A stretch of 50,935 nt of DNA, from positions 1-50,935 of the forward strand of contig JAPLQX010000049.1 of assembly GCA_026399435.1 (NCBI GenBank), written 5' to 3'. The translations under genes were made by a program, and so were the position numbers. Positions 35,204 to 42,632 of this stretch are shown in pieces (position 1 is the first letter of the stretch; each line of letters begins with the position of its first letter). The notes under the pieces were generated by a model. The model worked only from the letters and a program-made list of their open reading frames with translations, had not been told where the DNA came from and did no database searches. The DNA comes from Rhodocyclales bacterium (GTDB taxonomy: Bacteria; Pseudomonadota; Gammaproteobacteria; Burkholderiales; Rhodocyclaceae).

Positions 35204-36643
35204 TTACTGGTTCCTGGCGACCACCTTCTGTCGCCAGGGCTTCAGCACGGCAATGGCGAGAATCGCAGCCAGAATGTTGGCGCCCGCAGCAATCAGGAAC
35301 ACGCTGTCCCAGCTGCCCGTGGTCTTCTGGATTGAGCTGGCGTAGGGGATCAGGAGGGCCGCCGTTCCTTTGGCCGTGTATAGCAGGCCGGCATTGGTAG
35401 CGGCATACATCGACCCGAACGTATCCGTACAGGTCGACGGAAACAGGCTGTAGATTTCGCCCCAGGCGAAAAACACCATGCCGCTCAAGATGACGAACCA
35501 GACTGGATCGGCACCGAGCTTGTAGAGCATGAAGATGCCTATTCCTTCGAGCGAGAAGGCAACGAACATCGTGTTTTCGCGACCGATCATGTCCGAAATC
35601 CAACCGAAGAACGGCCGGGTAAGCCCGTTCAGGATGCGATCGATCGTGGCGGCGAAGGTCAGCGCGGGCATGGTCAGGCCGATCAGCGAAACCGGAATTG
35701 TGGCGACCTTGAGGTCCTGCGAAATCGAGGCGAGATTAGCCGTGACGATCAGGCCACCCGCGCCGACGATCAGGAACATGAAGTACATCAGGGCAAAAAT
35801 CGGCTGTCCCAGCTTCCAGACCATCGTGCTGCCAACGACGAGAATGAACAGCGCCAGAGCCAGCGGAATGTAGAACTGCTGACCCAGCGCCCACATCAGA
35901 AGAGCGCCACCCAATGCGGCGCCGGCCAGAATCATCCACGCCCGGCGCGGGCCGATGATCTCTCGCGGGGCAAAATTTCGCCTGCTTTGAATCACGGCGG
36001 CATTGGACGCGACCTCCGGGACCTGGCCCTTTTTCGGGGCGAACATCAGGAAGGCGATAATGCAAACGATCAGGCCCTGACCCACGCCGAAGTGGAGGAA
36101 TGCAGTCTGGAACCCGCCGCTCTTGATCGCTGCCTGAATCGGGATCACGGTCAGCGCGGAACCCGCGCCAAAACCTGCCGCCGTGAGACCGGCCGCAAAT
36201 CCGCGGCGATGCGGAAACCATTTGAGTGCGTTGCCGATACAGGTTCCGTAGACCCCTCCGGCGCCGATGCCGGCAATGATCTGCGCCAAATAGAACTCGG
36301 TCAGGGAGGTTGCAGCCGAGTTCATTACCCAGCCGACGCCGCACAGTATGCCGCCGGCGAATACGACGATGCGGGGGCCGTATTTGTCCACAAACCATCC
36401 CTCGATCGGCACCAGCCACGTCTCGAACAGGACAAAAAGGGTGAAGGCCATCTGGATTGATGCCCTATCCCAGCCGAAGGTCTTCTGAATGTCGGGAACA
36501 AAAAATGTCCAGCCGTACTGGAGGTTGGCGATCGTCACCATGCCGATGACCCCGATGATCAGTTGGGTCCAGGGGGAAGCGAGGAATGACCCGCCTGTCG
36601 GTACGGCTTCGTTGTCGACGGTGCCTGCGAGCTTGGTTGTCAC
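35204..36643 (-). CDS. Oxalate/formate antiporter family (OFA) MFS transporter
   Basis: A 479-residue, 12-helix carrier of the MFS OFA subfamily. Distinct OFA features are NLQYGWTFFVPDIQKTFGW (in the first loop), EGWFVDKYGPRIVVFAGG, IGAGGVYGTCIGNALKWFPHRRG and FVILSGMVFFAWGEIYSLFP with STCTDTFG. The GTG start at 36643 has AGGAGG seven bases upstream. The operon with a PanE2-like reductase and an oxalyl-CoA synthetase-like ligase makes oxalate the leading substrate. OxlT itself exchanges oxalate for formate; this protein could also import another small dicarboxylate. Confidence 0.88.
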   Translation of the reverse strand: MTTKLAGTVDNEAVPTGGSFLASPWTQLIIGVIGMVTIANLQYGWTFFVPDIQKTFGWDRASIQMAFTLFVLFETWLVPIEGWFVDKYGPRIVVFAGGILCGVGWVMNSAATSLTEFYLAQIIAGIGAGGVYGTCIGNALKWFPHRRGFAAGLTAAGFGAGSALTVIPIQAAIKSGGFQTAFLHFGVGQGLIVCIIAFLMFAPKKGQVPEVASNAAVIQSRRNFAPREIIGPRRAWMILAGAALGGALLMWALGQQFYIPLALALFILVVGSTMVWKLGQPIFALMYFMFLIVGAGGLIVTANLASISQDLKVATIPVSLIGLTMPALTFAATIDRILNGLTRPFFGWISDMIGRENTMFVAFSLEGIGIFMLYKLGADPVWFVILSGMVFFAWGEIYSLFPSTCTDTFGSMYAATNAGLLYTAKGTAALLIPYASSIQKTTGSWDSVFLIAAGANILAAILAIAVLKPWRQKVVARNQ

Positions 36644-36760
36644 TGGGAATTCCTCCTGAATTTCCGGACGTTCGCAAATTGCGCCACCGGATGTTTTTGA
36701 TTTGTCATATGCCGCGCGACACTATCCACGACCCTGCAGAAATCGTCAATAAGCCCCGGA

Positions 36761-37771
36761 TCAACCACGGGCGGCGATGCTGAGCCTGCCGTTTGCTTCT
36801 TGCAATGTCCTGGCCAGCAGTGAGGCGCAGGCATACACGGCGTCGATGCACGGTGTCGGAGTTTCCGTGATGCGGCCAAGTTCGCGCACGGAGCCGACCA
36901 AAGCCTCAAGCTCAATGGGGCGGCCCGCTTCCACATCCTGCAGCATGGATGTCTTGTGCTTGCCGATGGCCTCGGCGCCGGCAATGCGTTTATCCAGGGA
37001 GACCTTGAACTTCACGCCGAGTTTTTCGCCGATGACTTGCGCTTCACCCATCATCCGCGCCGCCAGTTCTCGCGTCAGCGGGTACTGGCAGATATCGACC
37101 AGCGTCGCATGCGTCAGGGCGCTGATGGGGTTGAAGCTGAGATTGCCCCACAGCTTGAGCCAGATCTCCGAACGGATGTCCGTCGAAATCGGCGCCTTGA
37201 AACCGGCGCGGATCAGCGTCTGCGCCAGCTTTTCGAGACGCGGGCTCTTGCTACCGTCGATTTCTCCCAGCGTGAACCGGTTGCCCTCGATCACCTTGAT
37301 GATTCCGGGCGCGATCAGTTCCGAGGCCGGGTAGACCACGCTGCCGATCACCCGTTCGACTTCGATGTTGGCGGCAACGATGCCGTCCGGATCGACGGAG
37401 TCAAGCGTGCGCCCCTCATAGGGGCCGGACAACTGGTGGAAGTACCACCACGGGACGCCGTTCTGCATGGTCACCACGATAGTATCCGGCCCGAAAAGTG
37501 CACGCATATCCGGCAGCACATCCTTGACCTGATGCGCCTTGAGCGTCAGCAGCACGACGTCCTGCGGGCCGGCGTCGGCCATATTCTTTGCACCGCGAAC
37601 CGAAGAGGCATGGTGCTCGCTGCCGTCTTCCTCGATAAGCTTGAGGCCGTTGGCTTGAATGGCCGCGAGATTGGGGCCGCGCGCGATACAGATGACCTCT
37701 TCGCCTGCCAATGCGAGGCGGGCACCCAGGTAACCGCCGATGGCACCCGCCCCGACTATGGCTATTTTCAT
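36761..37771 (-). CDS. panE2: PanE-family reductase, probable oxalyl-CoA reductase (PanE2 type)
   Basis: A 336-residue member of the ketopantoate reductase family. The NADP site is IVGAGAIGGYLGARLA (5-20); catalytic K206 is in EIWLKLWGN, and QNGVPWWYFHQ (103-112) and HKTSMLQDVEAGR are conserved in this branch. In Methylobacterium extorquens, panE2 encodes oxalyl-CoA reductase, which makes glyoxylate from oxalyl-CoA. Placement seven bases behind an oxalyl-CoA synthetase-like gene fits that role better than pantothenate synthesis. The activity is inferred; ordinary ketopantoate reduction is the alternative. Confidence 0.85.
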   Translation of the reverse strand: MKIAIVGAGAIGGYLGARLALAGEEVICIARGPNLAAIQANGLKLIEEDGSEHHASSVRGAKNMADAGPQDVVLLTLKAHQVKDVLPDMRALFGPDTIVVTMQNGVPWWYFHQLSGPYEGRTLDSVDPDGIVAANIEVERVIGSVVYPASELIAPGIIKVIEGNRFTLGEIDGSKSPRLEKLAQTLIRAGFKAPISTDIRSEIWLKLWGNLSFNPISALTHATLVDICQYPLTRELAARMMGEAQVIGEKLGVKFKVSLDKRIAGAEAIGKHKTSMLQDVEAGRPIELEALVGSVRELGRITETPTPCIDAVYACASLLARTLQEANGRLSIAARG

Positions 37772-37778
37772 GGCGACG

Positions 37779-39305
37779 TCAGCCAAGCCCGAGTTTCTGT
37801 GCCATTCCGATGCGCTGCAGCTTGCCAGTGGCACCCTTCGGAATTTCGGCCAGGATCAGGATCTTTTTCGGCACCTTGAAGTCCGCTACCCGGCCGCCGA
37901 TGAACTGCTGCAATTCCTTTTCAGTCACGGCCGCACCTTCCTTCAGCACTACGGCGGCGGCGACTTCCTCGCCGAGCTTGGCATGCGGCATGGCGAAACA
38001 CACCACCTGTGCCACGGCCGGGTGGTCCATGATGATTTCATCGATTTCCCGCGGCGAAATCTTTTCCCCGCCGCGGTTGATGATTTCCTTCAGGCGGCCC
38101 GTGAGCGAAATGTAGCCATCGGCATCCTTGACGCCCTGGTCGCCGGTACGGAACCAGCCGTTGGTGAATCCCTCGGCGTTGGCCTTCGGATTGTTTTCGT
38201 AGCCGGCGGTGACGTTGGGTCCGCGGATGACAATCTCGCCGACGGTATTCGGCGGCAGGAGCTTGCCCGCCTCGTCCATGATGTCGACCTCCGGACCGGC
38301 TGCCAGTCCCACGGTGCCGGGCTTGCGCGGCTTCGGCGGCAGGGGATTGCTGGCCATCTGGTGGGCGGCTTCCGTCATGCCGTAGGCCTCCACCAGCGGC
38401 GCGTGGAAAATTTCCTCCAGTTCGGTAATCACCTGCGGCGGCATCGACGACGACGAGGAACGCAGGAAGCGCAGCGGATTGCGGGCGATGATCTCCTTGT
38501 TGCGTGCGGCCCGCGACACGATCGTCTGATGCATGGTCGGCACGGCCGTGTACCAGGTGGGATGGCATTCGTCCATCCAGGCAAAGAATTTGAGCGCATC
38601 GAAGCCCGGCGCGCAAAACACCTGCGATCCGGCCGAGAGCGGGGCGAGGATGCCGGCGATCAGGCCGTGGATGTGGAACAAGGGCATGATGTTGAGGCCG
38701 CGGTCCGTCGGCGTGAAGGCCAGTGACCGGGAAACGTTTTGCGCCGAAGCGCAGACGTTGCGCTGGGAGAGGGGAACGATCTTCGGCCGCGAGGTCGTGC
38801 CGGAGGTATGCAGCACCAGGGCCACATCGTCCGCTTCGGCGTATCCGGGATTCGCTGCCGTCGCCGTGCCGGGATCCTGTGCCAAGAGGTCGAAATCGCC
38901 GGCGGCGCCATTGGCATCGGCGACCAGGTCCACGATGCGTACGCCGAGCTTGCGCGCCACATCCACTGCCGGCGATTGCGAGCCGCGCTCGACAATCAAT
39001 ATCCGCGCATTCAGGTCATTGAGATAGAACTCGAATTCCTCGGCGCGGTAGGCCGGGTTGAGCGGCGCGGAAGTGGTGCCGGAGGCAACGGCGATGAAGC
39101 AGGTCGCCATCTCGGGACCGTTGGGCAGCACGATGGCAACGCGGTCGTTGCGACCGACTCCCAGCCCGTTGAGGCTGCTGATGGTCTTGCCGACGAGGGC
39201 GCGCAGTTGTCCGTGGTTGAGTGCCGGACGGCCCGGCGCGCCGATGGCGGGTGCCGCGTTGTCGCCAGTGGCGAACAGCACTTTGAAAGTTACAGCGTCA
39301 GACAT
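37779..39305 (-). CDS. Acyl-CoA synthetase, probable oxalyl-CoA synthetase
   Basis: A 508-residue ANL-superfamily ligase. The P-loop is HTSGTTSRPK (166-175), A5 is VEAYGMTEAAHQMASNP, the hinge region GRLKEIINRGGEKISPRE and the A10 lysine K495 in GATGKLQR. The segments PNGPEMATCFIAVASG and APLNPAYRAEEFEFYL strongly recall the Pcs60/AAE3 group of oxalyl-CoA synthetases. The ATG at 39305 has GGGAG seven bases upstream. It is the first gene of an operon with panE2 and the OFA carrier. No formyl-CoA transferase or oxalyl-CoA decarboxylase gene is nearby. The oxalate specificity is inferred. Confidence 0.87.
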   Translation of the reverse strand: MSDAVTFKVLFATGDNAAPAIGAPGRPALNHGQLRALVGKTISSLNGLGVGRNDRVAIVLPNGPEMATCFIAVASGTTSAPLNPAYRAEEFEFYLNDLNARILIVERGSQSPAVDVARKLGVRIVDLVADANGAAGDFDLLAQDPGTATAANPGYAEADDVALVLHTSGTTSRPKIVPLSQRNVCASAQNVSRSLAFTPTDRGLNIMPLFHIHGLIAGILAPLSAGSQVFCAPGFDALKFFAWMDECHPTWYTAVPTMHQTIVSRAARNKEIIARNPLRFLRSSSSSMPPQVITELEEIFHAPLVEAYGMTEAAHQMASNPLPPKPRKPGTVGLAAGPEVDIMDEAGKLLPPNTVGEIVIRGPNVTAGYENNPKANAEGFTNGWFRTGDQGVKDADGYISLTGRLKEIINRGGEKISPREIDEIIMDHPAVAQVVCFAMPHAKLGEEVAAAVVLKEGAAVTEKELQQFIGGRVADFKVPKKILILAEIPKGATGKLQRIGMAQKLGLG

Positions 39306-39420
39306 TAGATCTCCCTTGGGGCCACTGCTGTGGCGCTCTTGATGCAATTGCGGTAGAGAAGCGAATTTTGCCGAAGCCGGCACGATACACGCGGCAAAGT
39401 TTAAATGAAATAATCAAATA

Positions 39421-39436
39421 TGTTGATGTTTCAACA
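39421..39436. promoter_or_regulatory. Palindrome upstream of the oxalate-type operon
   Basis: TGTTGATGTTTCAACA is a palindrome (6-base arms, 4-base centre) in an AT-rich stretch 116 bases before the ligase start, a composition standing out from the GC-rich surroundings. It may be an operator for the operon. No confident -35/-10 pair was seen. The rest of 39306-39518 shows no gene I can support. Confidence 0.35.
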
Positions 39437-39518
39437 AAAAACGACAGCCTCGAATATGAAGTTCGACTGGAGGCCGCCGACGCTGTCCGTGCCCGAGTCA
39501 AGCGTAGCGGCCGTACCC

Positions 39519-39551
39519 AAAAAAACAGGGCGCGGAAGCCTCCGCGCCCTG
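39519..39551 (-). terminator. Rho-independent terminator of 6S RNA
   Basis: On the minus strand an 11-bp perfect stem (CAGGGCGCGGA paired with TCCGCGCCCTG, four-base loop) is followed by seven T. It lies directly after the 6S RNA and before the oxalate-type operon. Confidence 0.92.
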
Positions 39552-39775
39552 CTGATCAATTCCCCCGCGAGTGCCGTTTGGCCGGCATCCTGAACCTGGG
39601 TTCAGAGGGGCCGCTTTCCTGCCGCTTCAGGTTCGCTCACTGGGAGCGATCACAACAGCGGCGTCATTGGGCTGCGGCCGATGCCAATCGGTATTGGTTC
39701 AAGGAATGTATGGCCTTGGCGAACACCGCAGGGGAAACCCTGGGAAGCCAGGCAACTCATTCGCGAATCGGAGAC
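39552..39775 (-). ncRNA. ssrS: 6S RNA
   Basis: Regulates sigma70 RNA polymerase by mimicking an open promoter. On the minus strand, directly behind zapA, the sequence contains recognisable betaproteobacterial 6S elements: GCGGTGTTCGCCA, CATACATTCCTTGAACC, GTGATCGCTCCC followed by GTGAGCGAACCTG, and a CTGAACCCAGGTTCAG hairpin. The ends can pair in a closing stem (GATTCGCGAATGAG with CACTCGCGGGGGAATT). A strong terminator follows. Location after zapA is the usual one, though the 5-formyltetrahydrofolate cyclo-ligase gene that often follows is at 3.1 kb instead. The 5' end is approximate. Confidence 0.85.
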
Positions 39776-39785
39776 GGGGCGCGGC

Positions 39786-40112
39786 CTAGAACAACTGCTC
39801 GTGCTGCGCCAGCGATTCGTCGAGCTTGGCTTCGATGAAATTTATTCTACGCTGAATCGATTCGCTTTCAAGTGCCGCCGCAACTTCTGTCGGAGTGTTT
39901 TTCAGGGCCAGTAATTCATGGGCCAGGTTCAGCGCCGCCATCGCCGCAAGGCGTTCGCCATTGCCGCGTGCGCTGTTGGGTATTTTGTCGCCGATTTCCT
40001 TCAGCTTGCCGTCGAGAAAGGCCACGGCGGCGAGCAGGGCCTCGCGCTCCGCGGGTTCGCAGGCGACGCGATATTCCTTGCCTATCAGCTTGATTTCAAG
40101 AGTATTGCTCAT
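39786..40112 (-). CDS. zapA: Cell division protein ZapA
   Basis: A 108-residue FtsZ-ring stabiliser. The N-terminal globular part reads LEIKLIGKEYRVACEPAERE, followed by LAAVAFLDGKLKEI and the hallmark ERLAAMAALNLAHELL coiled-coil start. The ATG at 40112 overlaps the upstream zapB-like stop by four bases. 6S RNA follows on the same strand, and its promoter must lie within the 3' part of this gene. Confidence 0.93.
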   Translation of the reverse strand: MSNTLEIKLIGKEYRVACEPAEREALLAAVAFLDGKLKEIGDKIPNSARGNGERLAAMAALNLAHELLALKNTPTEVAAALESESIQRRINFIEAKLDESLAQHEQLF

Positions 40113-40303
40113 TCGTCGGGCAACCGAGACATCAGGGCTTCCAGGCGCTGGCGGGTGATGTCGATCTTCTGCGTCAGCGCGGCTTTTTCGGCCTCGAGGC
40201 TGGCGACGTGGGCACGCAATGCCTGATTCTCGCTGCGCAAGCTGGAGCACACGGCCAGTATCTGTTCGACCTTGCGCTCCAGGTGATCGAGGGAAATGCT
40301 CAT
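40109..40303 (-). CDS. ZapB-like small coiled-coil protein (TIGR02449 type)
   Basis: A 64-residue protein that is coiled coil almost throughout (LDHLERKVEQILAVCSSLRSENQALRAHVASLEAEK in heptad register; quoted in parts as LERKVEQIL and LRSENQALRAHV). Such proteins precede zapA in many beta- and gammaproteobacteria and are thought to assist the division ring. It overlaps zapA by four bases. Confidence 0.87.
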   Translation of the reverse strand: MSISLDHLERKVEQILAVCSSLRSENQALRAHVASLEAEKAALTQKIDITRQRLEALMSRLPDE

Positions 40304-40413
40304 GGCGGCAAGTTTCCGGGAAAAGCGTAATCAGGTCAAGCGACAAGCTCGCAAACTGAATGTCGTTTGACAGGCGTCGTCGGTAATTAACCGCGCTCTG
40401 GCAAAATGGACCC

Positions 40414-41538
40414 ATGCCCATTGAAGCCTTCTCTCCGGCCAGCCTGCGCCGTGTACTGGTGATCAAGCTGCGCCATCATGGCGATGTGCTGCTCGCCACG
40501 CCGGTGCTTTCAATGCTGAAGCGCGTGGCGCCGCAGTGCGAGGTGGATGCGCTGGCCTACGCCGATACCGCACCGATGCTCGAAGGCCACCCGGCGCTGG
40601 CGCAGTTGCATCTGATCGACCGCAACTGGAAGCGGCAAGGATTTTGGCAGCAGGCCGCGGCGGAATGGAATCTGATCGCGGAACTGCGAGCGCGGCACTA
40701 TGACCTTGTCGTGCATCTTTCGGTGCATACGCGCGGCGCCTGGCTGGTACGCCTGCTGCGGCCGCGCTGGTCGGTGGCGCCGCGATTCCGCGCCGGATTC
40801 TGGGCGAACAGCTTCACCCACCTCTACCCGGCGCAATCGGACCCGCTGCGCCACACCGTCGAGACCAATCTCGACAGCCTGCGCGCCCTGGGGCTGGAAC
40901 CGACCGCCGCGGACAAAGCCGTGACGATGGTGCCGGGGGCAAAGGCAACAGCGCGCGTTGCGGAGCTGCTGGCACAGCACGGCTTGCAGGCGGGTTCTTT
41001 CATCCACGTCCATCCCGCCTCGCGCTGGGCCTTCAAATGCTGGCCCGCGCAACGTGTCGCCGCTCTGTGCGATGCGCTTGCGGCGAAGGGCTGGCCCATC
41101 GTGCTGAGCTCGGCGCCGGACGCGAACGAGAAGGCGTTGATTGCGGAGGTACGCGCCGCACGCGACAGGAACGCCGCATCGTCAGCGGCGTCCCCGGGGA
41201 TACCGCTTCGCATAACTGTTGACTTGTCCGGCCAGCTTTCGCTCAAGGAACTCGCAGCCCTGACGGCGCAGGCGCGGCTCTTCGTCGGCGTCGATTCGGC
41301 GCCGATGCACATCGCCGCTGCGATGGGCACGCCGGTGGTTGCCATCTTCGGTCCCTCGGGCGATCTGGAATGGGGGCCGTGGGGCGGGGTTGGGAAAAAT
41401 CGACATCGCGTCGTCGCCTCGAACACCCATCCCTGCCGTCCCTGCGGCATGGCCGGTTGCAACGACAGCAAGGTCAGCGCCTGCCTGACCACGCTGCCGG
41501 TGGCGCAGGTGCTGGCTGCCTGCGACGAACTGTTATGA
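40414..41538 (+). CDS. waaQ: Lipopolysaccharide heptosyltransferase III-like (GT9)
   Basis: A 374-residue GT-B glycosyltransferase of family 9 that would add a heptose to the LPS inner core from ADP-heptose at the cytoplasmic face. Landmarks are VIKLRHHGDVLLATPVLS, HVHPASRWAFKCWP and FVGVDSAPMHIAAAMGTPVVAIFGPS. Between EVRAARDRN and VDLSGQLSLKEL lies NAASSAASPGIPLRIT (about residues 253-268), encoded by the 39-bp dispersed element in reverse orientation; relatives have a short loop there. The four-base overlap with the next glycosyltransferase suggests an operon. Confidence 0.92.
   Translation: MPIEAFSPASLRRVLVIKLRHHGDVLLATPVLSMLKRVAPQCEVDALAYADTAPMLEGHPALAQLHLIDRNWKRQGFWQQAAAEWNLIAELRARHYDLVVHLSVHTRGAWLVRLLRPRWSVAPRFRAGFWANSFTHLYPAQSDPLRHTVETNLDSLRALGLEPTAADKAVTMVPGAKATARVAELLAQHGLQAGSFIHVHPASRWAFKCWPAQRVAALCDALAAKGWPIVLSSAPDANEKALIAEVRAARDRNAASSAASPGIPLRITVDLSGQLSLKELAALTAQARLFVGVDSAPMHIAAAMGTPVVAIFGPSGDLEWGPWGGVGKNRHRVVASNTHPCRPCGMAGCNDSKVSACLTTLPVAQVLAACDELL
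41181..41219 (-). repeat. 39-bp dispersed element, reverse copy in heptosyltransferase
   Basis: On the minus strand the copy reads ACAGTTATGCG ... TCCCCGGGGA ... CGCCGCTGAC, differing from the malonyl-CoA synthetase copy at only a few positions. The gene reads the opposite strand, so the encoded peptide here is SAASPGIPLRIT rather than VMRSGIPGDGAG. It stays in frame without stops. Confidence 0.8.
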
Positions 41539-42632
41539 AACTCGCGATCGTCCGCCAGAAATACACCCCCTTCGGCGGCGCCGAGCGCTTTGTCGAGCGC
41601 GCGCTGGCGGCGCTCAGGGCCAAGCACGTCGATGTCTCGATCGTGGCGCGCGAATGGCAGGGCGCCGCCGCGGGCGACATGCAGTGCGTGCGCGTCAATC
41701 CCTTCTATCTCGGCCGCACCTGGCGCGATGCGGGATTCGCGCGCGGCGTGCAGCGCCTGATCGAAGGGCGGCGCTTCGACCTGGTGCAGAGCCACGAGCG
41801 CATTTCCGGCTGCGACATCTACCGTGCCGGCGATGGCGTCCATGCCACCTGGCTGGAGCTGCGCAACAAGCCGCTCGATGCGTATTCACCGTGGCACCGC
41901 TACACACTCGCGGCGGAGGCGGAAATGTTCCGCCATTCGAAGCTTCGTACCGTGATCTGCAATTCGCGAATGGTGCGCGACGACATCGCGCGCCGCTTCG
42001 GCCTCGCCGGCGACAAGCTGCAGGTGATCTACAGCGGCGTCGACCTCGATGCCTTTCATCCGCGTCTGCGCGAGGAGAAGGGGCGGGCCTTGCGTGAGAA
42101 GACCGGCGTTGGCGCGACGACGCCGGTGCTGCTCTTCGTCGGTTCCGGCTACCAGCGCAAGGGCTTGCCGACCCTGCTGCGCGCCCTGTCGCGCATGCAG
42201 CGCAGCGATGCCCGGCTCTGGGTGGTCGGCCGCGACAAGGACGAGACGCTGATGCGCAAGCTGGCGCAAACGCTGGGCGTCGATGAGCGCGTGCTGTTCC
42301 TCGGCGCGCAGACCGACGTCAAGCCCTTCTACGGCGCGGCGGACGTGTTCGCCCTGCCCACGCTTTACGATCCCTTCCCCAATGCCGCGCTGGAGGCGCT
42401 GGCCTGCGGCCTGCCGCTGGTCACCACCACGACCTGCGGTGCGGCGGAACTGGTCACGGCGGACAATGGTTTGGTGGTTTCCGCCGGCGACGTGGCGGCC
42501 CTCGCGGCCAGTCTGGATGCCCTGTGCGCCCGCGCGCCGGCGATGCGCGATGCCGCCCGCGCCAGCGTCGCCCATCTCGATCTGGCGCAGATGGCGGCGC
42601 AGCTAATGGCGCTCTACTCGCGACTCGTGTAA
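41535..42632 (+). CDS. waaG: Glycosyltransferase family 4, WaaG-like
   Basis: A 365-residue GT-B enzyme resembling LPS core alpha-1,3-glucosyltransferase WaaG. It begins KLAIVRQKYTPFGGAERFVERAL, then DLVQSHERISGCDIYRAGDGVHA, CNSRMVRDDIARRFGL, VIYSGVDLDAFHP, VGSGYQRKGL and the donor-site LPTLYDPFPNAALEALACGLP (quoted in parts). It overlaps the heptosyltransferase by four bases and its 3' end overlaps the convergent glycosyltransferase by 19 bases. Confidence 0.92.
   Translation: MKLAIVRQKYTPFGGAERFVERALAALRAKHVDVSIVAREWQGAAAGDMQCVRVNPFYLGRTWRDAGFARGVQRLIEGRRFDLVQSHERISGCDIYRAGDGVHATWLELRNKPLDAYSPWHRYTLAAEAEMFRHSKLRTVICNSRMVRDDIARRFGLAGDKLQVIYSGVDLDAFHPRLREEKGRALREKTGVGATTPVLLFVGSGYQRKGLPTLLRALSRMQRSDARLWVVGRDKDETLMRKLAQTLGVDERVLFLGAQTDVKPFYGAADVFALPTLYDPFPNAALEALACGLPLVTTTTCGAAELVTADNGLVVSAGDVAALAASLDALCARAPAMRDAARASVAHLDLAQMAAQLMALYSRLV

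Noticed and set aside
39298..39501. 67-residue minus-strand open frame in the oxalate operon leader
   Set aside because: No ribosome site, no family-like sequence, and it overlaps the ligase start and regulatory region.
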